A stretch of DNA of 64,000 nucleotides from Talaromyces rugulosus (GCF_013368755.1 NC_049564.1:1186001-1250000), one strand, 5' to 3'; counted from the first letter of the stretch, positions 44,977 through 54,344 are shown. Notes: generated by a model from the letters alone, not told the origin. Numbers and translations: made by a program.

Positions 44977-46407
44977 ATGGTCAACGGCGCCGCAGCCGTG
45001 CTGGAGCCGACTTACCATGGCTACGTCGCGACCACCCAGGATGCCTTGATCCTCTTCGAAGCCTGTCTCACCGGCGTGTTACACCATGTGCCGCGACGAC
45101 CTCACGATCGAGAGCGCAGTCATCTCGTGCGCAGCGGCAGTGTTTTCATCTACGAAGAGAACTCTTCCGGCATCAAACGATGGACCGACGGCGTCACCTG
45201 GAGCCCCAGCCGTATCCTCGGCAATTTCCTCGTCTACCGCGAGCTCGACAAGCCCTTCCCGCCCGGCGAGAAGAAACGTGCCATGAAGAAAGGCAATCGC
45301 CGTCCCGGCCAGCCCGCTCGTCCCGGTGAGCCTTATGCTCGCCCAGAAAGCAACGGCCAGGCCTACTCGCCCACCACCCCGTCGTCCGCCTTCGGGGACC
45401 GCCCAGCGCAGTCTGACGTTGAACGCGCTCTGGTCGGCTCCCTCGTCGATTCTTACGGCTTCAAAGATTCCGGCTTGGTGAAGAAGACAATGAGCGTCAC
45501 TGTGTCGGGCGTCACCCATCATCTAGTGTCCTACTACAGCGTCGAGGACGTCTTGAAAGGCATTTTGAGCCCGCCATCCATGCACGAAGAGTTGCGTTTT
45601 GTTCGGCCCCGTGGCGAGCTGACAACGAAGCAAAGTTTCCGCGCCCCCATTGATGATGTGGACACTGGCCTGGAGAGCCCTCATGATCCCTCACAGGCGC
45701 TGTATGGATACCGCCCAGCCCTCGTGACGCCGTCTGCGTATGGGATGCCAAATCCCCACCCCGACTACTACATGCATAGTTCCACATATGCATCCCATCC
45801 CTCTCAAACCGGGTCAATCTCAGCTTATCCGAGCGGACCCCTCCCTCCTCAAACCTCCTCCAATCCATACCTACCTTCTCCCTCCAACTCCTCACACATG
45901 GGTCTCAAGCCTGACACAGACCATTCCTCCTTCCGTACGAACCCGTACGGATCAGCTTTTGATTCTATGAGCCAGAATCACCTCCCAACCACTCTCCCCC
46001 CTGCTCTAAACACAACGGGACTCCCGAATTCGTTGGATCGGAATCGGTCACACCAGACCAGCAGCCCCAGCATTTACCGAAATGCTTCGATTCCGTCTCG
46101 CAGTTTGACCACGGACCTATCGCCTCCCAACGACCCGTCTCCGACAGCCAACTCATATTCCCGAGGCACCTATAACTTACCGGGGCAATTGGATAATGCC
46201 TCGACTCAGTCCCTTGAACAACGAAATATTGCGGCCGCCTCGTTTGACCCGACAATCCCGCGTCGAGATACAGCGACGATTTCTTCCTATTATACCGGTA
46301 GCGCAGACCGGCAGAGCTACTACCCTGGTGTAGCTCATTCCAATTATCCAACCGCTCAACCCATGTCTGCCTGGACGACTGCCGCTCCAGCTCAGCCGGG
46401 GATGTGA
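44977..46407 (+). CDS. WOPR-domain transcription regulator (Wor1/Ryp1/OsaA type), 476 aa
   Basis: Single exon from the ATG at 44977 (MVNGAAAVLEPTYHGY). The WOPR first half (residues about 10-105) is nearly canonical: PTYHGYVATTQDALILFEAC, RPHDRERSHLVRSGSVF, GIKRWTDGVTWSPSRILGNF, LVYRELDKPFPPGEKKRAMKK. The second half (residues about 145-210) has ALVGSLVDSYGFKDSGLVKKT and HHLVSYYSVEDVL. The C-terminal half is disordered and rich in Ser, Pro, Tyr and Gln. WOPR proteins bind DNA and switch morphology, conidiation, virulence or secondary metabolism. The Wor1/Ryp1 branch is distinct from Pac2/Gti1, and this sequence resembles the former. The unusually long upstream region fits a master regulator. 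Confidence 0.93.
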   Translation: MVNGAAAVLEPTYHGYVATTQDALILFEACLTGVLHHVPRRPHDRERSHLVRSGSVFIYEENSSGIKRWTDGVTWSPSRILGNFLVYRELDKPFPPGEKKRAMKKGNRRPGQPARPGEPYARPESNGQAYSPTTPSSAFGDRPAQSDVERALVGSLVDSYGFKDSGLVKKTMSVTVSGVTHHLVSYYSVEDVLKGILSPPSMHEELRFVRPRGELTTKQSFRAPIDDVDTGLESPHDPSQALYGYRPALVTPSAYGMPNPHPDYYMHSSTYASHPSQTGSISAYPSGPLPPQTSSNPYLPSPSNSSHMGLKPDTDHSSFRTNPYGSAFDSMSQNHLPTTLPPALNTTGLPNSLDRNRSHQTSSPSIYRNASIPSRSLTTDLSPPNDPSPTANSYSRGTYNLPGQLDNASTQSLEQRNIAAASFDPTIPRRDTATISSYYTGSADRQSYYPGVAHSNYPTAQPMSAWTTAAPAQPGM

Positions 46408-47435
46408 GCGGCCTTGATTTTTTTTTTTTCGGCTGCTCAAATTGGTTTATATCCCTAGCCTTTGATTGTTTCACCGTCTTGGTTAAGGTGTTGTGGTATC
46501 TTGTTTTGCTTTTGCCTTTTCTCGGTTTCCTTTCTCGGGGTCATAAAACGCATCGGGCGGCAGTTGGACAATCCGTTGTACTTGAGTGTTTTTACGGTTA
46601 TGCGGGTGTTTTCACGGTGGCTTGTCTTGTTTTTTTTTTTGGTTTTTTTTTTCTTTTTCGGTGGTGTTTTTCTATTCTCCCGTCAAATGATGATGTGTTA
46701 TGAACCACGACTGGTCTGTCGGAATTATTCTTTTTTGGAGAGGCTGTTTGATCTGTGTTGTTTCTATATTCTAATATCTATTGTTATGTGATTTCTGAGC
46801 GTGTTTTTCCGGATGGCGGCGCAATGATTGGGTATTTCTTGTGATGCGACTATCAAGAGGGGGCTATTTTGTTACGCCAAAGCCATGGTTTATCGAATGA
46901 TATCAGCTGAAGCTGTCCTTGTCTCATATAGAGAATCAACGAGAATACACTTTTATTCGGTGAAATAAAAGTATGCTATTAAAGTTAAAAAAGAAACTTT
47001 CGAAATGAACTATGAAACGTAAATGGCAGGAGATCACGTGTGCGTCATGCATGAACTAGGCTTAGCGGGCGGACTAACACACCTTCGCAACGCGTAGCCT
47101 ATAACGATGCGTCCAGACCAGACTTGAGTCTAAAAACGACAACAATTTTTTTTTTATCATCGCCAACTTTTGCCAAAAATTACGTGGAGAGACGTGTCTT
47201 ATTTAGGAAATAATCGACCTCTTCTAAGGAAAAGAAGGAAAAAGATATATCAGCCATATTTGTACATCCATATCGATAATCGATAATCGGCAATCTGCAT
47301 CTGCGATTGAAGACGCCGCCTTGCTCTTCTAGGGTTTAGGGTAGCAGCAGTCTACTCGTCCCTTCAATTATCACTCTTGAGCCAGAGAAGCAGCCAGAGA
47401 TTAGTACAAACCAACCCGAGGAGGGAAAGGACCCA
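46408..47435. other. 1-kb intergenic region between the WOPR gene and cardiolipin synthase
   Basis: 3' UTR of the WOPR gene (T- and G-rich, to about 46800) and the promoter of the next gene. ORFs at 46404-46791 are low-complexity Phe/Val-rich readings of T-runs and are not supported. Confidence 0.5.
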
Positions 47436-48957
47436 ATGAGACCGCTCACAAGGCTGGTTCAGCCATTATCATCATCATCATCATCATGCGCGTCAAACCG
47501 CAGCGTGTCTTCTTTTGTGTATAGACGGCAGCAGCAGCTATTCAACACGACGTCGTATTTGACTAGTACTAGTGGACTTTCCTCACGGAATGGAGTGGTT
47601 GGGTCGAGGCGGGAGTTTGGTTTTTGCACGTCGTTGAAGAGGTGCGTTTTCTTTGGGTAGAAGTTGAGATTGGATAGGCAGGTTGAGTTTTTTTGCTGAC
47701 GAGGTTTTTCAGGGGTCAGTCGGGTCAATTCAGATTTGCAGGGAGTACTGGGCAAAAGCGATGGAGTGGAAGCTCAAATCCGCCTGAAGGGCAGACGCCT
47801 GGAAAGTATGTTTCCAGTTTTCTTTGAGTCCCAGATTTCAAAAGCAAACTAACCCAACTCAACTCGCAAAAGGACTGAAAATGGTGACAAAAAGAAGCCT
47901 AGCCTATTATCCAAACTGCCAGGCCCCGTGGTGCACGAGAACATCTACACAGTTCCAAACCTGCTGACGTTCTCGCGGCTGCTCGCTGCCCCAGCGGTGG
48001 GGTACTTGCTCGTGCATAACCACCACGCAGCAGCATTATCTCTGTTTGCGTATGCGGGAATCACAGATCTGGTTGACGGATACATTGCGCGCCGCTACAA
48101 TCTGCAGACGGTTGTCGGCACCATCATCGATCCGGCGGCTGACAAGCTGCTGATGACGATTAGCGTCGTGTGTCTTGCGTTGAACGGGTCGATGCCTGGT
48201 ATATTTATCCTACTTTCTCTCTCTATATGTTCGTATTGCTCACACGTGTCTTCTAGCATGGCTAGCCGCCTTGATTCTCGGTCGAGACGTCGGTCTCAGC
48301 ATTTCCGCCATCTACTACCGTTGGGTCTCGCTACCACCGCCAAAAACCATGGCCCGATACTGGGATTTCTCGCTGCCCTCGGCCGAGGTCAAGCCTACCA
48401 CCATCTCCAAAGCAAACACGGCGCTGCAGCTGTTGCTCGTGGGCACGTCAATGGCAATGCCAGTGGTGCCTGCGTGGCTGGCAGGTGCTTGGGGGTTGCA
48501 TGATGGGTTGATTGGATTACAGTAAGCTCACCTGTTTTCTTTGTCCCTTTTCCTTTATTCGTTTTTTTTTTTTCTTTCGTTCTTCTCATCCTTGCTGGAC
48601 GGAACGCCCGACCGGCCCGGTATAAGCCATATTTTCTCATGTCCCTATCACATACGACCATAGGGTGTGGAAAACAGGGCTTCCCGTCCGCTCAGCCGTA
48701 CTTAAGCCACACGCCGGCTGGTTAGTAGTTGGGTGGGTGACCACCAGCGAATCCCAGCTGTTGTATGTTTTTTGCTCTCGCTCACCCAACCCATCTCTTA
48801 TTTTTTTTTTTTTTTTGGTGGTTTTGTTGCTAACGGTAATAGATATCTTGTTGCGCTTACGACGGTGTGGTCCGGGCTGCATTACCTGCTATCTCGGGAT
48901 AGCGTCAAGATATTGACGAAAAAGGATCTAGATGCGCTGAAATCGAAGCACCGTTGA
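47436..48957 (+). CDS. crd1: Mitochondrial cardiolipin synthase CRD1, 334 aa, 5 exons
   Basis: Exons 47436-47641, 47713-47805, 47873-48198, 48257-48521 and 48843-48957 close to 335 codons. The Arg/Ser-rich N-terminus (RPLTRLVQPLSSSSSSC) looks like a presequence. The CDP-alcohol phosphotransferase motif is complete across residues near 146-170: DGYIARRYNLQTVVGTIIDP then AADK, that is DGxxAR(x8)GxxxDxxxD. Hydrophobic segments follow (ALQLLLVGTSMAMPVVP; YLVALTTVWSGLHYLL). The enzyme condenses CDP-diacylglycerol with phosphatidylglycerol on the inner membrane. The C-terminal exon is separated by an unusually long 321-nt intron that contains a complete 5S rRNA gene. The other three introns are 58-71 nt. 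Confidence 0.95.
48650..48768 (+). rRNA. 5S ribosomal RNA gene, nested in the last CRD1 intron
   Basis: 119 nt. The 5' end ACATACGACC pairs with the 3' end GTTGTATGT to form helix I. Internal hallmarks are all present: AGGGTGTGGAAAACAGGG, TCCCGTCCGCTCAGCCGT, GTTGGGTGGGTGACCACC and AGCGAATCCC. GGCTGG and CCCAGCTG keep base pairing. A TATAAG sits at 48621-48626, about 28 bp upstream, and a T6 run (48768-48773) can end Pol III transcription. The gene is in the same orientation as CRD1 and lies wholly within its intron 4 (48522-48842). Dispersed single 5S genes are usual in filamentous ascomycetes. Placement in a coding-gene intron is less so. Confidence 0.96.
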
Positions 48958-49499
48958 TCTCGTCAGATTAATATTATTTATTGCATTGCATTGCAAAGAC
49001 AGGAGAAGCTATAATCTTGTGGGCTGTATTATTAGGTAGTACGTACGCATATAGACATGTACATGGTTTTTTTAAAGTTTAGAAAGGTTACTATGTAGTT
49101 AGAAAGGGGCATTTTCGAGTTGGTCGTGAAATAAATGTCATTTGTTACAAATAGTTGTAGATACGTACGCTGTATGTGAAAAACAAATGCCAATTTTTAC
49201 ATAGATAAAAAAGCAATGTGCGGCACTAAGGGGGCTCAGTGTCATGCTGCTTTATGCTCAGCTTGGCTTGGGGATCGATCACTCAGGGATCCGCTCATAG
49301 AACAGGCTCATAGGCTCTCCCAGAGGGGGTTTGTGGCAGCTCTGGGAGAAGCTCAGGGAGCATACGGAGTTCTAAGGCTGCTCACTGAGCATCCTAGCCT
49401 GTTTGGCTGTAAATAATCTAAACTATTGAGGAGATCGCATATTTTTTTTATTTTTTATTTTTTTTTAATCTAGTTCCTACTTTTTTTTACCTATAACTT
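48958..49499. other. Intergenic region with a hairpin-bearing GC-richer block
   Basis: After the CRD1 3' UTR, a GC-richer island (about 49210-49415) is embedded in AT-rich DNA. It carries a 9-bp perfect inverted repeat, CTCCCAGAG at 49317-49325 and CTCTGGGAG at 49340-49348, and a GCTCACTGAGC palindrome near 49380. The 66-aa ORF over it has no family resemblance. It may be a fragment of a mobile element. Confidence 0.3.
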
Positions 49500-49950
49500 T
49501 TCACCCTGATATGCCATGGCCAAAACGCTACTATGAGTGGTGGCTCTGGATGTCTCCCATTAACTACAACACCCGAAGAATTGACAGTCAGTTTTCTATA
49601 CCTGGTGAAAATCACACTTTTTTACTGGTAATACCAGGTGGAAACCTGAGAGAGAGTGTGTGAAGTATCTTTTTAACCTTCTTTTCCTTCAGATTTTCTT
49701 GACTTCTATCGGACGGCTGTGATCCTGGTGGTCTACTACAGTTACAGCCTGTTTAATTAAGATGACTACAGATGCAGTCGATACACCGGCAGTTGCGATG
49801 AAAATCCATGGCAATCTGTAATATATAAGATGTGGAATTATCACGAAAGCATCGTTACATATACCTCTAACTAACTACAATAAGTTCACGGCCAAGGAGT
49901 AACTTCAAGCAGAATCACCACGCCTCCTTAGCGAGATGGGCCGCCCGATT
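49500..49950 (+). pseudogene. Decayed protein-coding scraps, origin unclear
   Basis: Short stretches read as protein but are broken. About 49512-49663 gives PWPKRYYEWWLWMSPINY and continues ISQ-like to GGNLRESV then stop. About 49762-49872 gives DDYRCSRYTGSCDENPWQSV and YKMWNYHESI then stop. 49924-49938 is a 15-bp exact match to the sequence just before the first LysM exon at 56418-56432, followed in both places by CCGATTAT. The pieces look like exons of a secreted-protein gene (Cys, Trp, Tyr rich) that has lost its frame. No intact gene can be built. Confidence 0.35.
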
Positions 49951-50597
49951 ATGTTCCGGGACAGAATTCCTAGCTACCTAGGTACCATGTAGCAGATCAG
50001 TATCGATTAGCTGAATGAACTTTTAAGTGAATAATTAGAATCCATGAAATTAGCTGCACCAAAAGGCCTTTGATCCCTTGTGTAGTCGATCTATGGTTTA
50101 CCACTGGCGCCAGCATTTGTTCACAGCGTTGAAGACGAGAAGCAGAACAGCTGAGAGGGGGGAGGTGAGTTGAAGAAACCTGCCTAATATCGGTGAGGAG
50201 CTGCACCTCGTGACCAAAAACTGTGGGTGGGAACCTTGATCACAGTGATAACTCTCTAATTGGCTGTAAATTTGCATGATATCAATACAAAGATAAATTT
50301 CTTTGAGACCATTCAGCAGTACTCGGTGTAGACATAATTGCGATGCACATACCAAGAAATGCAAGACCAACACTATTTGTAACATCAATCAGAATACTAG
50401 TTGAAACTGTCTTTGGCATACAAAATACGTATAACGCCATGGCCAAACAAAGTAGAGGACCACAGCAGCTCAAGAAAGTATTAGACAGATTTATAAAATA
50501 ACCAGTGTTAATCATAAAATTTAGGCCACATGAGCCTAAATCACCGGCCACTCGCCTCGCATTCTACTCTCAGCTGACAGGGCATCGCATCTCACCG
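49951..50597. other. Interval with weak minus-strand hydrophobic frames
   Basis: Minus-strand frames at 50282-50551 (LAMALYVFCMPKTVSTSIL, then VGLAFLGMCIAIMS) and 50098-50388 look like membrane-protein fragments but do not join into a model. They are possibly remains of a polytopic membrane protein. The rest is AT-rich and the right end is the promoter of the gene at 50792. Confidence 0.25.
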
Positions 50598-50699
50598 CAC
50601 CTCCTCCCACCTCGCACCTCCTCCCACCTCGCACCTCCTTTCACCTCGCAACTCCTTTCACCTCGCAACTCTTCACATCTCGAAGCTCATCTCATCTCG
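50598..50699 (+). repeat. 17-bp tandem repeat, six units, in the leader of the 50792 gene
   Basis: Six adjacent 17-bp units start at 50598, 50615, 50632, 50649, 50666 and 50683. The first two are identical (CACCTCCTCCCACCTCG), and later units drift by substitutions but keep length and the CTCG end. The array is pyrimidine-rich and lies 93 bp upstream of the start codon, so it is probably in the promoter or 5' UTR. Confidence 0.92.
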
Positions 50700-50791
50700 A
50701 ACCTCCCTCAGTTCCAAACCGCTTTTCTTGATTATCTCTTCTCACCCATTCCTCGCTGTTTTCATCGAAGGAAATCGCTACACAAGACACA

Positions 50792-51754
50792 ATGGGAAAG
50801 GGTCGTGACAAGAAGAAGTACAAGAAGAAAGGCAAAAAGCGGACCAGTGAGGAGGCTGGCATCCAACAGCACCAGCTAGACGAGGAGGAGGAGAAGATCC
50901 GCGAACTGGCAACATCTCATCCAGATCTCTTCAAGCAGATTTTGGAGGATATGCGTACGGAGCAGGGGGCTGACTCGAATGAGGAGAAGACTGAGGATGA
51001 ACGTACCCCTCCACCGAAAAAGAAGTCGAAGAAAAAGAAATCTAAGTCGCTCGGAGAAGGAAAGCCTGATTTCAAAATGATCAAGGGCATGTCAGACAAC
51101 GCTGGAAATATCTATCACGACGCCCCTGGATCCATCTACACCAGAGATGAATATCGCTACTTTTGGTGCGAACTGCCGTTTACGATTCCTCCAATTCCGT
51201 CCAAACCTATGAAGCCGGAACTTATCGATGTTGTTTCCTCTGAGATTGTTGGTGTGGTGAACTCGAATGCGAGTCCGATTGAGGATTCCAAAACAAAACA
51301 AATTTGCGCCAGCCAGTTGGTCCGTATCCGGGCCAAGTCCAATGGCCAAGGGTATGATTTCGTTCTAGCCCAATCGAGAAAAATCGTGAGCAGTGAGCAC
51401 GTCATTCTCGGGGGCAACTGGACTAAATCCAGTGTTAGTGATCTCGCAAAGGCCATATGGGACAACTACACTGAAGACAAGGTCCGCCGCAAGAAAGACT
51501 ACGATACGCAGTTCAATGCTTGGTTGAAGGAGATGCGTGGGTGGGAATGGGAGATGTTCCTACTGGCCCAGAAGCACGCCGAAGCCATCACATGGTCCCC
51601 CAATGCGAATAAGGCAAAAATCTTGGCCGCTTCCTTCAAGGAAGAAGTGCTTTTGCCTGCTGGAGAGGAGATTGAACGACATCCCGGTCACTTTTATGCT
51701 TCGACGACCGACAAGAACCGTTCGTGGGCTCACCACCCAAGGCACGAGTTCTGA
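50792..51754 (+). CDS. Orphan-family protein, copy A, 320 aa
   Basis: Single exon with start MGKGRDKKKYKKKGKKR. Residues 1-90 are highly basic/acidic low complexity with two Lys clusters (also PPPKKKSKKKKSKS), resembling nuclear or nucleolar signals. The ordered part begins near residue 95: IKGMSDNAGNIYHDAPGSIY, LPFTIPPIPSKPMKPELID, QLVRIRAKSNGQGYDFVLAQ, and MRGWEWEMFLLAQKHAEAI followed by TWSP. It ends DRNRSW-like (DKNRSWAHHPRHEF). I recognise no named domain. It is clearly homologous along its whole length to the minus-strand gene at 52765-53697. The two genes face each other across a MITE-like element. It carries a 17-bp tandem repeat in its leader. Function unknown. Confidence 0.8.
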   Translation: MGKGRDKKKYKKKGKKRTSEEAGIQQHQLDEEEEKIRELATSHPDLFKQILEDMRTEQGADSNEEKTEDERTPPPKKKSKKKKSKSLGEGKPDFKMIKGMSDNAGNIYHDAPGSIYTRDEYRYFWCELPFTIPPIPSKPMKPELIDVVSSEIVGVVNSNASPIEDSKTKQICASQLVRIRAKSNGQGYDFVLAQSRKIVSSEHVILGGNWTKSSVSDLAKAIWDNYTEDKVRRKKDYDTQFNAWLKEMRGWEWEMFLLAQKHAEAITWSPNANKAKILAASFKEEVLLPAGEEIERHPGHFYASTTDKNRSWAHHPRHEF

Positions 51755-51821
51755 TGAGTTTCGGATCCAGGCCCAATTTATGTTTTTCGCACCGTTAGTT
51801 ATCTCCTAATCTAGGTTTTAA

Positions 51822-51855
51822 TTCCGATCTAGTCCCAATTGGGACTAAATCGGAA
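51822..51855. terminator. 34-bp palindrome just downstream of copy A
   Basis: TTCCGATCTAGTCCCAATT and its mirror GGGACTAAATCGGAA pair with a single mismatch (51829 against 51848), centred at 51838/51839. It starts 67 bp after the copy A stop codon, so it would lie in the 3' UTR and form a stem. It could be a 3'-end structure or an old element end. Calling it a terminator is only a guess from position. Confidence 0.4.
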
Positions 51856-51936
51856 CGCAGTCACATGATGACTCAACCATCTTTGGTCTCTTTAGATACG
51901 CTTCTTATCATACTTTGAATCAAACCAGAACGATAT

Positions 51937-52191
51937 TACGGCGGACGGTTAGAAAGAATTGGACAAAAGTCCTTTTTTACTATAAGCCCCTTAAAAGTAT
52001 TATAGCGGACAGTTAGAAAGAATTGGACAAAAGTCCTTTTTACTGTAAATCCTTTATAAAATTCTTACTTCTAATAATATACTTTTTGTTTTTTTTTATA
52101 AATATAGTGGCAATAAGGATTTTAGGTAGGATTATAAGGGGCTTACAGTAAAAAAGGACTTTTGTCCAATTCTTTCTAACTGTCCACCGTA
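51937..52191. mobile_element. MITE-like inverted-repeat element, 255 bp
   Basis: The ends are 56-bp terminal inverted repeats (51937-51992 and 52136-52191) that differ at about three positions and share TTAGAAAGAATTGGACAAAA and GTCCTTTTTTACT. The element is flanked on both sides by GATAT (51932-51936 and 52192-52196), which may be a 5-bp target duplication. If the terminal TA is counted outside, a TA duplication of the Tc1/mariner type is possible instead. A third, direct copy of the repeat lies inside from about 52001. There is no coding capacity, as expected for a non-autonomous element. Confidence 0.8.
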
Positions 52192-52764
52192 GATATGCTT
52201 TTTAAACAAGTAAATGCATGCCTAATTTTGAAAATTTCATATCATCTGAAGAATACGTGGCATTTGAGTCTAATATAAAATATAAATGTAATATAATTCA
52301 AAAAGATATATTGTCTAATAAAATACATCCTAGTCCGATAAAAAACCAAACAACAGTCTGATAAAACAAATCCTAGCCCAATAAAAGAAAGCACCAGCCT
52401 AGGAATAAAAAGGAACCCAGTCCAACAGAGAAAGCAATGGTCTGATTAGAAGAGGAAGCCAGTTCAAGAAAGGAAACCCAGTCGGAAAATAGATACGGAT
52501 AAATTTACCTGAGAATCCCGAGATTCTATTCAAATATGACCTCGATCTTGTTGTTGGTTATGTTATACATTCTGATTTGGTTACCATGCAAATGTTAACA
52601 TTTGAAATTAATATGAACTAAAAACCTAACGCACATGAGACCCACGCAACATTACAAGATGCCAGTCTTTTGAAAATAGATCCTATCCTCACACGTCTTG
52701 TCATCAATCTAAACACCGAATAAGAATCGCTAAAGAGCCAATCCTTTCTCTGATCCAAGCCCGA

Positions 52765-53697
52765 TCAATCCACGTTCTCGTATCTCTTGTGATGGACCCA
52801 GAGATGTGCATTGTCTACAGTTGCTGCGTAGAAGACCTCTGGGTGGGGATCGCTCTCATTGTTCCACGGAAATAAAACCTCATCCTTGCTTACAGCAGCG
52901 AGAATCTGCGATTTTATCGCCCCCGGCGACCAAGTGACCGATCCGGCGAACCTCTGGGCAAGAAGAAACATGGACCATTCCCAGTCACGGAGGCCCTTCA
53001 TCCAGATACAGTACCGACGATCATAGTCGTGCTGACGATTGTCCCTATCGATGATATAATTCTCATACATTTTTTTGGCTAAGGCGGCCAGATCCTCCTC
53101 AGTGCAGCCTGCCAAACTGACGAAGGCACGGTTGACTATTTCCCCGGTACTAGCCAACACATAGTCGAATTGGAACACATCTAAGGTTTTCTTAGCACGT
53201 ATGCGAACGAATTGCCCAGCAGCCATCTGCTTCGTGTTATCGTCGAGCATTGGCGCGCAGTTTCCCTCGACGACTCCCACAATTTGAGTTGAGACCAGAT
53301 CTACTGTCGCATTAGATTTCATCGGCTTCGGAGGAATCGTAGGAATTTCAAAGGGGAGATCTCCTGTCACAAAAAACTTGTACTGAGATTTCAAGAAGGC
53401 AAATCCAGGGGCCTCTGCGTAAACATTTCCATCGTAGTCAGACATGCCCTTTTGGAGTTCAAATTCGGGCTGCTTCGGTGTGCGCAGCGATTTCGACTTT
53501 GATTTGGTCTTGTTTTTGGTTTGGCACTTGGTCTGTTGCTGACCGGCTACCTGACTTGTGGATTCTTTGACCAGCTGTTCAAATCGCTCAGGATTCCCTT
53601 TGGAGAATGATCTGATTCTCTTCGCTATGTCGTCACCTTTCATCATTATTTTCTCAACGCTATCGCTATCACGTTTCTGACGGCGATGACGACCCAT
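52765..53697 (-). CDS. Orphan-family protein, copy B, 310 aa
   Basis: Single exon on the minus strand, start ATG at 53697 (MGRHRRQKRDSDSVEKI). The N-terminal 90 residues are Lys/Ser/Gln-rich (TKCQTKNKTKSKSKSLR). The ordered part aligns with copy A: LQKGMSDYDGNVYAEAPGF, LPFEIPTIPPKPMKSNA, STQIVGVVEGN, GQFVRIRAKK, LRDWEWSMFLLAQRFAGSV then TWSP, ending HLWVHHKRYENVD. Divergence from copy A is large (my rough visual estimate is well under half identical), so the duplication is not recent or the genes evolve fast. Shared features are Lys-rich N-termini and a WEWxMFLLAQ core. No enzyme signature. Function unknown. Confidence 0.8.
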   Translation of the reverse strand: MGRHRRQKRDSDSVEKIMMKGDDIAKRIRSFSKGNPERFEQLVKESTSQVAGQQQTKCQTKNKTKSKSKSLRTPKQPEFELQKGMSDYDGNVYAEAPGFAFLKSQYKFFVTGDLPFEIPTIPPKPMKSNATVDLVSTQIVGVVEGNCAPMLDDNTKQMAAGQFVRIRAKKTLDVFQFDYVLASTGEIVNRAFVSLAGCTEEDLAALAKKMYENYIIDRDNRQHDYDRRYCIWMKGLRDWEWSMFLLAQRFAGSVTWSPGAIKSQILAAVSKDEVLFPWNNESDPHPEVFYAATVDNAHLWVHHKRYENVD

Positions 53698-54344
53698 GGT
53701 GACACGCTGGCGTAACAAACTGTTTTCAACGAGACTGAGAGGCAATCTGAATGTGCGTAGATGGATAGAGAGAAAAGTTGAGAGGGTGACGGAAAGAAGA
53801 GGCAGAATCGGTCAAGTCTAGTGAACGAGAGAAAATTCGGTGGCTACAAACTCATAAATCTTATTGGTAGGAATTTATGTATTGTGTTATGTATCAATAA
53901 CTTCTATTTATTAGTCGATCCCTTTTCTCTTTTAATACCGCCTGATACCTTGTTATTAAATGAAATTCCCCGAACAATTCCTTTGTATTTAACAACTAAT
54001 CATCACGCTTAGTCTAGTGTACTCCGTACTAGATCTTGTCGTCTAGTTTGCCAGCGGTTCAGTGTGTAAAAAGATTGAAGGACAATTATTGTGCGGTTTG
54101 AGACAGCCTAGTTTATGTGTCAATCGGCTACTAATTCACAGAGGCTTTTTGGGTCAACAGACTGGATGAAGTGTTTGATTTGATACTAGCGTATCTAAAC
54201 TGTATATTTAGTTACAGGTGCTTCTGAATTATATCATGAAGCCAATATTGATATTATGACTAGTATTTGATAAACTTTGAAGTCATTTCATAACCTCCTT
54301 CCACATAGTTCTTACCACAGTTGCCACTGCTAACAGGAGAATAC
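53698..54344. other. Intergenic, AT-rich
   Basis: 647 bp between the divergent-side promoter of copy B and the 3' end of the deaminase-like gene. No supported ORF, RNA or repeat. Confidence 0.5.

Larger units (their letters stand above)
51755..52764. other. Spacer between convergent paralogues, with a palindrome and a MITE-like element
   Basis: 1 kb, AT-rich, no coding frame supported. It holds a 34-bp near-perfect palindrome (51822-51855) and an inverted-repeat element (51937-52191), listed separately. Around 52310-52500 a loose repeat of 'AATAAAA...CAGTCC' like words occurs (AGTCCGATAAAA, AGTCTGATAAAA, AGCCCAATAAAA). Confidence 0.6.
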
